Assembly: GCF_000488255.1 (NCBI RefSeq)
Contig: NZ_KI530745.1
Location: forward strand, 806,001 to 870,000
Source of the DNA: Acinetobacter indicus CIP 110367
GTDB taxonomy: Bacteria > Pseudomonadota > Gammaproteobacteria > Pseudomonadales > Moraxellaceae
Length of the DNA stretch: 64,000 nucleotides
Direction: 5' to 3'
This document shows positions 27,239-34,592 of this stretch, piece after piece. Each line of letters begins with the position of its first letter. The stretch's first letter is position 1. A model generated the notes under the pieces. The model was not told the DNA's origin. It saw nothing but the letters and a program-made list of their open reading frames with translations, and searched no databases. Position numbers and translations under genes: made by a program.

Positions 27239-28153
27239 TTAAACACTAAACATCAACGCCAAAGACAGGGCCATACAACGCTGACCAGCTGCGCCAAAGG
27301 CTGCACCAACCAAGGCATTTAAGGTCTGTTCTTTATTGGCATCCGGCATCACCACCACATGGTTTTTGGCGCCCATCATCGACTGTACCCGTTTGCCATG
27401 CTGACCTGCCAGGTTATACACATGGGTGCCGACCGCGGTTGAACCGACAAAGGAAATGGCTTTGATGTCAGAATGTGTACACAGCAGATCGACCACTTCT
27501 TTACCGCCATGCACCACATTCAGTACCCCGGCAGGAACACCAGCCTGCATCGCCAGTTCGACCAGCATCATGGTTGATAGCGGATCCTGCTCCGACGGCT
27601 TTAAGACAAAAGTATTGCCGCAGACAATGGCCATCGGGAACATCCACAATGGAATCATCGCCGGGAAATTAAACGGGGTAATTCCGGCACAGACACCTAA
27701 GGGTTGCTGCATGGTATAGGTATCTACCCCGCGCGCCACGCCTTCAATATACTCACCCATTTGCAGCGAACCGACCGAGCAGGCATGTTCCACCACTTCC
27801 AGGCCACGCTGAATATCACCTTCGGCATCTGCTAATGTTTTGCCCTGTTCAGCGGTCAGGACTTGTGCAATACTTTTTAAGTTTTGACGGATCAGCTCCT
27901 GCAGTTTCAGCATAATCCGCATACGGGCCTGAATAGGTGTTTCACGCCAGCTGGCAAAAGCCTGTTGGGCTGCGGCAATGGCGGCATTGACTTCTTCTGC
28001 AGTGGCAAACCGCACCTGACCCAGAACCTCCTGGGTAGCAGGATTGACAATATCTTGCCAATGACTGGTTCTGGAGTCGATAAATTCACCATTAATCAGC
28101 AGTTTTGCCGTGGTGATGCCGGTATTCGAATGGGGATGATGAATCGCGTTCAT
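27239..28153 (-). pseudogene. mmsA: Truncated methylmalonate-semialdehyde dehydrogenase
   Basis: A 304-residue N-terminal part of a CoA-acylating aldehyde dehydrogenase of the MmsA family (normally about 500 residues). INGEFIDSRTSHWQDIVNPA, GVCAGITPFNFPAMIPLWMF, SFVGSTAVGTHVYN and FGAAGQRCMALS, with the active-site Cys, are all as in MmsA. After MALS the sequence switches to LALMFSV and stops. Those last bases are shared with the 3' end of the kinase gene at 30158-30185. The C-terminal ~200 residues, needed for catalysis and oligomerisation, are lost, and the usual partner mmsB is absent. It is divergent from a LysR gene that may once have controlled it. Confidence 0.85.
27240..27267. repeat. 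28-base direct repeat, copy 1 (mmsA truncation point)
   Basis: Twenty-seven of 28 bases match 30158-30185 in the same orientation. The core is CATCAACGCCAAAGACA. It forms the last codons and stop of the truncated mmsA. Flanking bases on both sides are unrelated between the copies. Confidence 0.85.
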
Positions 28154-28330
28154 GGTCGCTCCGTGCTGGTTTGTTATTGTCGTTTTATCTGCCTTTACTG
28201 GCTGTTTTTAACGTATTATTTTTTACGCTGTTTCAGCAGACTAACAAAGAACACTTTTGGCACCAATAGAGATTGGCGTACGACGGTTGTGCAAATTTGC
28301 ACAGAGATTTAACAGGATGTTAAACATAAA

Positions 28331-29215
28331 ATGAAAGTTGATTGGGATCACTTACGCTTTTTTCTGGTCTTGGCCCGGGCCAAAACCCTCACCAATGCTG
28401 CGCGCCTGATGGAAGTGGAACACAGCACCGTGGCACGGCGCATTCAGGCGCTGGAAAATACCTTGGGTACCCAGCTGTTTAAACGTGAAGCCAAAGGCTA
28501 TGAGCTGACTGCGGAAGGTCTGGCACTGGTGCCCCGCGTCGAACAGATGGAACAGTCTTTTATCCAGATTGATAAACGCCATGACCCTTTACAAGGCCGG
28601 GTACGCATTGGTGCGCCGAAAGGTTTCGGGATGGCGTTTCTGGCCCGGCTGCTGGCGGAGTTTTCACAGCATTATCCTTCGCTGACTATTGACCTGATTC
28701 CGGTGCCAAAAACCATCAAACTTTCACATCGTGAGGCCGATATTGTCATTTCAATTGACCGGCCCAAATCCGGGCCTTATATCATTACCCGACTCTCAAA
28801 TTACTGTTTAAAACTGTACGGCAGTCAAAGCTATTTACAGCAAAACCCACCAATTAGACAGCTGGAAGATCTGAAACAGCACCGATTTGTCGATTATATT
28901 GATGATCTGGTGTATAGCTCGGCGCTGTATTCGCTGGAACGTTTGCCGCTGCAAGTGACAGCTTGTTTTCGCAGTAACAGTATTCTGGCCCAGCAGATTG
29001 CGGTCAGTACCGGCGCCGGACTGGCAATTTTGCCGCGATTTCTGGTGCATGATAAACCCGATCTGCAAGAAGTTCTGGGCGATCAGGTCAGTTTTACCCA
29101 TACCTTCTGGATGTTGACCCTGGTCGATTTACAGCATGAGCCGAAAATCAAACTGGTCTGGGATTTCCTGCGCAAACAGGCCGATGTGCAGCAGGCCCTG
29201 TTAATGGGCACTTAA
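28331..29215 (+). CDS. LysR-family transcriptional regulator
   Basis: A 294-residue regulator with an N-terminal winged helix (WDHLRFFLVLARAKTLTNAA, then STVARRIQALE near residues 35-45) and a periplasmic-binding-protein-like effector domain from about 90. It is divergent from the truncated mmsA, the normal arrangement for a regulator and its target. A possible role in branched-chain or propanoate-type metabolism is inferred from that neighbour only. The short variant of the family (W-D-x-L-R-F-F) is often found beside mmsA-like genes. Confidence 0.82.
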   Translation: MKVDWDHLRFFLVLARAKTLTNAARLMEVEHSTVARRIQALENTLGTQLFKREAKGYELTAEGLALVPRVEQMEQSFIQIDKRHDPLQGRVRIGAPKGFGMAFLARLLAEFSQHYPSLTIDLIPVPKTIKLSHREADIVISIDRPKSGPYIITRLSNYCLKLYGSQSYLQQNPPIRQLEDLKQHRFVDYIDDLVYSSALYSLERLPLQVTACFRSNSILAQQIAVSTGAGLAILPRFLVHDKPDLQEVLGDQVSFTHTFWMLTLVDLQHEPKIKLVWDFLRKQADVQQALLMGT

Positions 29216-29244
29216 AATCCTTTGCAGTATCTGGAGATTGACAC

Positions 29245-29346
29245 ATGCCGATACAGCAACTGAACGTATCACAACACTTAGCGCCCATTACGCTTGCTAA
29301 ATTAACAGCCGATGAACCGAATAATATGAACCATTCAGGAAAATGA
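29245..29346 (+). CDS. Possible 33-residue ORF upstream of the DJ-1/PfpI gene
   Basis: This frame starts MPIQQLNVSQHLAPITLAKL and has a TGGAG site 9 bases before its ATG. Its TGA is 1 base before the next ATG. The spacing and ribosome site suggest it is translated, either as a leader peptide or as the leftover N-terminus of a deleted gene. No family recognised. Confidence 0.3.
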   Translation: MPIQQLNVSQHLAPITLAKLTADEPNNMNHSGK

Positions 29347-29347
29347 T

Positions 29348-30025
29348 ATGAAGATTCTCATCGTGCTGACCTCTCATGACCGTCTGGGTGATACAGGCAA
29401 ACAGACCGGTTTCTGGCTGGAAGAACTGGCCGCCCCTTATTATGCTTTTGTTGATGCTGGCGCCGAGGTGACCTTGGCCTCTCCTAAAGGTGGTCAACCG
29501 CCTCTTGATCCCAAAAGTAATGAACCCGATGCTCAGACCAAAGCCACCGAGCGTTTTAAGGCGGATACCGCCGCCATGCAAGATCTGGCGCAGACACGCA
29601 AACTCAGTGAGGTGTCGATTGCCGATTTTGATGCCGTGTTTTATCCGGGCGGTCATGGACCCTTATGGGATTTGGCTGAAGACCCGGATTCTATCTCTTT
29701 GATTGAACAAACATTGCAAGCCAATAAACCGGTGGCGTTGGTCTGCCATGCGCCGGGAGTATTACGTCATGTCAAAGCACAGGATGGCCAACCATTGGTC
29801 AAAGGCAAGACTGTGACCGGTTTTAGTAATACAGAAGAAGATGCGGTTGGGCTGACCAATGTTGTGCCCTTTTTAGTTGAAGATATGCTGAAAGAACACG
29901 GCGGACAATATTCAAAAGCTGAGGACTGGCAGGTGCATGTACAGCAAGATGGTTTGCTGATTACCGGACAGAATCCGGCATCCTCAGAGGCGACCGCAGA
30001 AGCATTATTGAAATTCTCGAAATAA
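29348..30025 (+). CDS. DJ-1/PfpI-family protein (type 1 glutamine amidotransferase-like)
   Basis: A 225-residue protein of the Hsp31-like DJ-1/PfpI group. The nucleophile elbow VALVCHAPGVLRH has the catalytic Cys near residue 137 with the following His. The DAVFYPGGHGPLWDL motif with the oxyanion Gly is near 98, and TGFSNTEEDAVGLTNVVPFL near 158. Members act as glyoxalases, deglycases or chaperones under carbonyl stress. A strong bidirectional terminator follows at 30064-30095. The exact reaction cannot be assigned. Confidence 0.85.
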   Translation: MKILIVLTSHDRLGDTGKQTGFWLEELAAPYYAFVDAGAEVTLASPKGGQPPLDPKSNEPDAQTKATERFKADTAAMQDLAQTRKLSEVSIADFDAVFYPGGHGPLWDLAEDPDSISLIEQTLQANKPVALVCHAPGVLRHVKAQDGQPLVKGKTVTGFSNTEEDAVGLTNVVPFLVEDMLKEHGGQYSKAEDWQVHVQQDGLLITGQNPASSEATAEALLKFSK

Positions 30026-30063
30026 GCATAGTCATCGACGTCATCGCTTTTTGTGCTTAATAG

Positions 30064-30095
30064 AAAACTCCTGAATGGATTATTCAGGAGTTTTT
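30064..30095 (+). terminator. Intrinsic terminator after the DJ-1/PfpI gene
   Basis: AAAACTCCTGAAT and ATTCAGGAGTTTTT form a perfect 13-bp stem with a 5-base loop and a T-run. The A-run on the other side makes it usable in both directions, so it may also end the kinase transcript. Confidence 0.9.
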
Positions 30096-30156
30096 AAATT
30101 GTTCGGATTGAACAACTCTTGAAGAATGATGCCCACCGGTTCAAGCCAGCTGATGT

Positions 30157-31911
30157 CTAAACATTAAACATCAACGCCAAAGACAACAGCAAGCATAAAA
30201 ATAACATAGCTGAAACCGCCTGCCAGAATCTAACAGGATTTTTATCCAGCAAGGAAGAATGAACCGGCTTTAAAAAATACCGGTTAGGATGCTTAAGGTC
30301 ATACAGAAATTCTGACAATACCTCATAACGTTCATTTGGCATCAGGGCCAAGGCCTTATGCAAGGCTCCATCAATCCACACCGGAATATCTGGCCGATAT
30401 TCTAAAATTGAATGATAACGCACCGTTTTTAGCTGTTTTAACGTCTGACAACGCGCCAGTTCGGTGCCATAGGGTAACTGTTTGCTAAGTACATAATACA
30501 GTACCACGGCCAGTGAAAACTGGTCTGAACGGGTGGAAACCGGCCGCGAGCAAAAATATTCCGGCGCCATAAAGGCCAAGGTGCCCAAAGCCGCGGCATG
30601 TTGCGGCTGTGATTCGGAAATCCCCTTGACCAGGGTTGCACCAAAATCAATCAGTTTTAGCTCTAACTGTGCATTCAGCATGATATTTTCAGGGCGAATA
30701 TCCTGATGCAGCATGTCCAGCCGGTGAAAAGCCTGCAAACCTTTAATGATCTGTTCCGTAATCTGGATGGCGGTTTCAAGCGCAATCGGCTGGCGTTGCT
30801 GATGCAACCATGTATTTAAGGTCTGGCCAGATAAATATTCATAGGTTTGAAAATAATAAGATTTACTGCGCTGATGCGGATAGGCCGCTAACACCTGTGG
30901 ATGCTGAATCCGTTTTGCTACCCACTCTTCCAGTAGAAAACGCTCCAGCGCTTGCGCATCCTGAGTTAAGTCCAGTGCTGGAATTTTAATGACCAGTTGC
31001 TGCTGCCGCGTCTCATCCCAGGCCAGATATAAACGGCTACGATGGTTCTGGTGCAGTACATTTTGAATCCGGTAGCCTTCAAACTGCTGACCTATGCTTA
31101 AATCCGGGGCCAGACTTAGCTGGTTGTGACTTGGCTGAAATTGTGACTGGGCCTGTTGTCGCAGCTGCTGTACCTGCACAATTTGCAGGGTTAAATTGTC
31201 AGGACTGCCCTGCGCATCGGCCAGATGGACCAGCATTTCTGCTACCTGGTCAAGATCTAAAGTTTCGGGGCTGTGAAGTGCCTCGATAATTTGGCTGTCC
31301 GACAGATATTCATATACACCATCGGTCATCAACAGGAAAATATCATCCTGTGCCAACGGCAGACTTAAATAATCCACCTCTACTTTCTGCGCCACGCCCA
31401 AAGCCCAGCTTAAATAGCTTTCCCGGGAAGATAACCAGACCCGATGATCGACACTGAGCTGTTCCAGCTGTTGCTCACGCAAGCGGTAAATACGGGCATC
31501 ACCAATATGAAACAGATGTACAGTTTCATGTTTGAATACCAGCGCGCTAAAAGTGCAGACATAGCCGCGGTCTTTATCGACACGGCTCTGACTTTGCTGG
31601 GTCTGGGCATAGAGCCAGGAATTGGTGGCACGAATCACCCGGTCGACCGAAGTTTTGACGCTCCAGGAATCGGGCGTCGAAAAGTAATCGGCCAGAAAAC
31701 TGGACACAGCGGTTTCACTGGCGATATGACTGACATTGCTGCTGCTAATGCCATCGGCAATGGCGCAGGCAATGCCCTTTTGCTGTGCCAGATAGCCCTC
31801 CGGAACAGCCGCACCATGAAAATCCTGATTGCTCTCTTTGCGGCCGGCAGAACTATATTGCCCAAGCCGAATTTGAAGTGAAGTCTGGTGTGAAGATGGC
31901 AAAGTGGACAT
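30157..31911 (-). CDS. Bifunctional PP2C-type phosphatase / Ser-Thr protein kinase
   Basis: A 584-residue fusion. Residues about 1-240 are a PP2C phosphatase (SNQDFHGAAVPEG, AIADGISSSN, HIGDARIYRL, LMTDGVYEYLSD). Residues about 275-545 are a Hanks-type kinase with LVIKIPAL (ATP Lys), HQDIRPENIML (catalytic loop, HQD instead of HRD) and LIDFGATL (DFG). The C-terminus is a single membrane helix (VSAMLFLCLLLSLALMFNV). Such fusions are commonly found beside nitrate/nitrite transport genes, and here it lies 62 bases downstream of the formate/nitrite channel gene, so a nitrogen-related signalling role is likely. Its last codons are the source of the repeat at the end of mmsA. Confidence 0.87.
   Translation of the reverse strand: MSTLPSSHQTSLQIRLGQYSSAGRKESNQDFHGAAVPEGYLAQQKGIACAIADGISSSNVSHIASETAVSSFLADYFSTPDSWSVKTSVDRVIRATNSWLYAQTQQSQSRVDKDRGYVCTFSALVFKHETVHLFHIGDARIYRLREQQLEQLSVDHRVWLSSRESYLSWALGVAQKVEVDYLSLPLAQDDIFLLMTDGVYEYLSDSQIIEALHSPETLDLDQVAEMLVHLADAQGSPDNLTLQIVQVQQLRQQAQSQFQPSHNQLSLAPDLSIGQQFEGYRIQNVLHQNHRSRLYLAWDETRQQQLVIKIPALDLTQDAQALERFLLEEWVAKRIQHPQVLAAYPHQRSKSYYFQTYEYLSGQTLNTWLHQQRQPIALETAIQITEQIIKGLQAFHRLDMLHQDIRPENIMLNAQLELKLIDFGATLVKGISESQPQHAAALGTLAFMAPEYFCSRPVSTRSDQFSLAVVLYYVLSKQLPYGTELARCQTLKQLKTVRYHSILEYRPDIPVWIDGALHKALALMPNERYEVLSEFLYDLKHPNRYFLKPVHSSLLDKNPVRFWQAVSAMLFLCLLLSLALMFNV
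30158..30185. repeat. 28-base direct repeat, copy 2 (kinase gene 3' end)
   Basis: This copy lies in the natural 3' end of the kinase gene, encoding the final SLALMFNV and stop. It differs from 27240-27267 at one base. Confidence 0.85.
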
Positions 31912-31973
31912 GCGCTGATCTCAACTGGCTGGAATCTTCCCTGATTCCAAAATTCATCCTGTGGGCTTAAAAC

Positions 31974-32783
31974 TTAGAACTCACGTTTTGGTGCAGTGCG
32001 GACATGCGTGGTATAAAGCGCAAGACCAGTTAAAGCCAAACCACCCACCAAATTACCCAGTGCTACCGGTAACTCATTCCAGATAAAGTAGTCCATCACC
32101 GAGAAATCGCCGCCCATCATCATCGCGAACGGGAACAGGAACATATTCACCACCGAGTGTTCAAAGCCCATGGCAAAGAACAGCATGATCGGCATCCACA
32201 TCGCAATAAACTTGCCACTAACGGTGGTCGACATCATCGCGCCAATCACGCCAAGCGACACCATCCAGTTACACAACATGCCGCGAATAAAAATCGTGAT
32301 CCAGCCAGCTACGCCATATTCTTTGTAGCCTAGCGTCCGGTCTTCACCAATATGTGCAATCGCCAGACCGACCTTGTTTGGTTCGGTCGAAAAGCCGTAG
32401 GTATAGACCGCTGCCATCATCACCGCCACAATCAGCGCACCAGTGAAGTTACCGACAAAGACCACGCCCCAGTTTTTCAGGATTCTGGCCCAGGTCACGC
32501 CCGGACGTTTATCCAGCCAGGCCAATGGCGTCAGGACAAATACCCCGGTCAGCAGGTCATAGCCCAGCAGATACAGCATACAAAAGCCCACCGGGAATAA
32601 TAATGCACCAATTAAAGGCACGCCGGTTTGCACTGCAATGGTGACTGCAAAAACCGCTGCCAGCGCCAGAATAGCCCCGGCCATGGTGGCGCGGATCAGC
32701 ACATCACGGTTTGCCATATGTAGTTTCGATTCACCTGCATCCACAACTTTGGTTGCAAATTCGGAAGGTGCAAGATAAGCCAT
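31974..32783 (-). CDS. Formate/nitrite transporter family channel (NirC-like)
   Basis: A 269-residue FNT-family membrane protein with six hydrophobic segments. FNT motifs include the GFCMLYLLGYDLLTGVF stretch near residue 85, VGNFTGALIVAVMM near 112, and FAMGFEHSVVNMFLFPFAMM near 203. It is probably a nitrite or formate channel. The upstream leader holds a sigma-54 promoter match, two hexaloop hairpins and a terminator, the set expected for nitrate/nitrite-responsive antitermination, which argues for nitrite. The kinase/phosphatase gene follows. Confidence 0.87.
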   Translation of the reverse strand: MAYLAPSEFATKVVDAGESKLHMANRDVLIRATMAGAILALAAVFAVTIAVQTGVPLIGALLFPVGFCMLYLLGYDLLTGVFVLTPLAWLDKRPGVTWARILKNWGVVFVGNFTGALIVAVMMAAVYTYGFSTEPNKVGLAIAHIGEDRTLGYKEYGVAGWITIFIRGMLCNWMVSLGVIGAMMSTTVSGKFIAMWMPIMLFFAMGFEHSVVNMFLFPFAMMMGGDFSVMDYFIWNELPVALGNLVGGLALTGLALYTTHVRTAPKREF

Positions 32784-32833
32784 TGCGAGTACCCCTCAAC
32801 GATTGAAATTTAGCGGTGAGATGATTTGCAAAT

Positions 32834-32869
32834 AAAAAGCGCCCAAGACGACTTTCACGTCTTAGGCGC
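32834..32869 (-). terminator. Leader terminator upstream of the nirC-like gene
   Basis: On the minus strand GCGCCTAAGACG and CGTCTTGGGCGC form a 12-bp stem (one mismatch pair) with a 7-base loop, followed by TTTTT. It lies within the 5' leader, 51 bases before the start codon, so it acts on the leader of this gene. Its upstream arm overlaps hairpin P2 (32864-32877). Confidence 0.85.
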
Positions 32870-32920
32870 CATTGCCTGAACCATCTAACATGTTTTAAAA
32901 ATTTATGGCGTCATTGCCAT
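32864..32920 (-). promoter_or_regulatory. Two-hexaloop (ANTAR-target-like) antiterminator motif
   Basis: On the transcript, hairpin P1 is ATGGC-AATGAC-GCCAT (32920 to 32905). Hairpin P2 is AGGC-AATGGC-GCCT (32877 to 32864), 27 bases further on. Both loops are six bases with A at position 1 and G at position 4, the rule known for RNAs bound by ANTAR-domain antiterminators such as NasR/NasT. P2 uses bases of the terminator's first arm, so P2 and the terminator exclude each other. P2's stem is short. No ANTAR protein gene is in this window. Confidence 0.65.
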
Positions 32921-32937
32921 CAGTTCAGTGGAGATAC

Positions 32938-32953
32938 AGCAAGGAACGTACCA
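32938..32953 (-). promoter_or_regulatory. Sigma-54 promoter for the nirC-like gene
   Basis: The minus strand reads TGGTACGTTCCTTGCT, matching the sigma-54 consensus TGGYACG-N4-TTGCW at every defined position, with GG and GC at the required spacing. The start would fall near 32927, a few bases before hairpin P1. This implies nitrogen-limitation control through NtrC. No clear NtrC site was identified. Confidence 0.75.
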
Positions 32954-33014
32954 ACTTTTGGTGAAAGATGAATTTACGCCACAGGCAGATTCAAGATCTG
33001 AGCTGATTTTAAGC

Positions 33015-33030
33015 TGGCATACATTGTGCT
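33015..33030 (+). promoter_or_regulatory. Sigma-54 promoter for cynS
   Basis: TGGCATACATTGTGCT keeps the GG and GC elements of a -24/-12 promoter at exact spacing and differs from consensus at three less critical bases. It lies 46 bases upstream of the cynS ATG and faces away from the nirC promoter 62 bases to the left. Confidence 0.6.
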
Positions 33031-33075
33031 TTTCCCTTCTCAGTGTTTTAGCCATAAGCAGTTGAGGAAATAGAT

Positions 33076-33525
33076 ATGATTAGCCACCGCCAACAAGTGA
33101 CAGACATGATTTTATCTGCCAAGGTACTGAACAATATTCAGTGGTCCAGTGTGGCGCAGGAAATTGGTTTATCCAAAGAATGGGTGACGGCAGCCTGTTT
33201 GGGGCAAATGGCCTTGAATAAGGAACAGGCCGAAAAAATTGGTCAGATATTTAACCTGAGTGATGAAGCCGTGGCCTGGCTACAGATTGTGCCGTATAAA
33301 GGCTCCCTGCCGACCAGCGTTCCGACCGATCCTTTAATTTACCGCTGGTATGAAGTGGTAAATGTCTATGGTTCTACCATTAAAGAGCTGATTCATGAAG
33401 AATTTGGCGACGGGATTATGAGCGCAATTGATTTTAGTATGGATATTCAACGGGAAAGCCATGAAAATGGCGACCGGGTAAATGTGGTGCTATCCGGGAA
33501 ATTTTTGCCCTATAAATCCTATTAA
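33076..33525 (+). CDS. cynS: Cyanate hydratase (cyanase)
   Basis: A 149-residue enzyme that converts cyanate and bicarbonate to ammonia and carbon dioxide. It has an N-terminal helix-turn-helix-like domain (SSVAQEIGLSKEWVTAACLG) and the C-terminal catalytic domain. The catalytic Arg, Glu and Ser are in PLIYRWYEVVNVYG and GIMSAIDFSM. Length is close to that of Escherichia coli CynS (156). AGGA precedes the ATG. It is divergent from the nitrite-type channel and stands under a sigma-54 promoter match, fitting use of cyanate as nitrogen source. No cynT or cynX is adjacent. Confidence 0.93.
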   Translation: MISHRQQVTDMILSAKVLNNIQWSSVAQEIGLSKEWVTAACLGQMALNKEQAEKIGQIFNLSDEAVAWLQIVPYKGSLPTSVPTDPLIYRWYEVVNVYGSTIKELIHEEFGDGIMSAIDFSMDIQRESHENGDRVNVVLSGKFLPYKSY

Positions 33526-33631
33526 GATGAGTTTGTGTTGAGCTTAAAACTCTAAGCAATCACAAAAATCTGCGCTTACCTTATTCATAAAGATGATCAA
33601 GTAAAGATCAAAACCACATTCATTCCCCCAT

Positions 33632-33702
33632 AAAAATAGGCTTAATCTACCCGGACAAAAACGATTGCTGTTTTATCCGGTCAGATTAAGCCTATGTTTT
33701 TT
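33632..33702. terminator. Bidirectional terminator between cynS and the KGG gene
   Basis: AATAGGCTTAATCT is matched by AGATTAAGCCTAT about 30 bases later, with CCGGA/TCCGG inside and a T-run after each outer arm. It can end both convergent transcripts. Confidence 0.85.
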
Positions 33703-33713
33703 AGCAAGCTGTA

Positions 33714-34247
33714 CTAGTCCGAGGTAAAGCGTCCATAACGGTCGCGTTTTAGCGTGCTGGAAGATGAGCTGCGGCCACGGCGATCGTCGTCGTCATCATC
33801 GTCATCGCGGCTACGACCACGACCTCTGCCACGGCCACGGTAATCGTCGTCATCATCATCGTCATCACGGCTACGACCACGACCTCGGCCACGTCCGCGA
33901 TAATCGTCGTCATCATCATCGTCGTCACGGCTGCGACCACGACCTCTGTCACGACCGCGGTAATCGTCGTCGTCATCATCGTCATCGCGGTTACGACCAC
34001 GGCGATTGTCGTCGTTTATATGACTTCTGGCGCCGGCACGGCGTGCTTCTTCTGACGTAAACTCATGTGCATTGCCACTGGCATGGGCTGCGCGGCCGGC
34101 TTCACGCGCTTCTTCGGATGTAAATTCATGCGCATTGCCGCTGGCATGGGCTGCACGCCCGCCACGACTGGCAATTTCTCTTTGTTCATCTGGATCCATA
34201 CTCGCAAATACACGATTTGAAGTACCCTCATTACGTGTATTGGCCAT
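33714..34247 (-). CDS. KGG-type stress protein with Asp-run/Arg-Gly tandem repeats
   Basis: A 177-residue, highly polar protein. Residues 1-75 hold a KGG/Con-10-like part with SRGGRAAHASGNAHEFTSEE and a second copy of the same unit. Residues about 80-155 are four tandem 20-residue units, each a run of eight Asp, then Y and an RGRGRGRSR-type segment. A short Ser-rich and basic end follows. The alternating acidic and basic blocks suggest a disordered protein that binds nucleic acid or membranes, or aids desiccation tolerance. The N-terminal family is associated with general stress. AGGAAGG precedes the ATG. Confidence 0.75.
   Translation of the reverse strand: MANTRNEGTSNRVFASMDPDEQREIASRGGRAAHASGNAHEFTSEEAREAGRAAHASGNAHEFTSEEARRAGARSHINDDNRRGRNRDDDDDDDDYRGRDRGRGRSRDDDDDDDDYRGRGRGRGRSRDDDDDDDDYRGRGRGRGRSRDDDDDDDDRRGRSSSSSTLKRDRYGRFTSD
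33781..34015. repeat. Tandem 60-bp repeat (about 4 units) inside the KGG gene
   Basis: Four units of exactly 60 bases start at 33781, 33841, 33901 and 33961, each with a CATCATCGTC-rich part (the Asp run) and a CGACCACGACCTC part (the Arg-Gly segment). Units differ by a few bases. The exact period of 20 codons keeps the frame, so copy number can vary without breaking the gene. Confidence 0.9.
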
Positions 34248-34583
34248 GATTAACCCTTCCTGTTATTTATTTTGGTTGTCGATGTTGCGACTCTTTTAAG
34301 ATAAGAGTGAAAATTAAAATAAACAGCCGCGCTTTGTTTCAGATCATTGGAATGTAGCAGGTCTTTTTTATTTTAAAAAATTAACAGGCTGTATTTAAAA
34401 TAGTAAAATTTTATTCCTTTAAATATCTTTTTAAATTTTTTACTATTTTTATATTTCAGCTGTTTTTATTTACAAAATTAAATAATAGACGCGTTAAGAT
34501 AAGGTAGTTTATTATTCTAAAAATAAATAATATTTAAATAGATTCTATAAATTTTAAATATATTCTCTAGTCCCTTGATTTCA
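34248..34583. other. 336-base AT-rich intergenic region
   Basis: Upstream region of the KGG gene and left flank of the IS element. It is extremely AT-rich, with no ORF or strong hairpin seen. Confidence 0.5.
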
Positions 34584-34592
34584 CTTTTTATT

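Noticed and set aside
33760..34060. Regular 60-base repeats that could suggest a CRISPR array, with long open frames on both strands
   Set aside because: The repeats have no unique spacers and lie in frame inside the KGG gene. The plus-strand frame is a low-complexity shadow.
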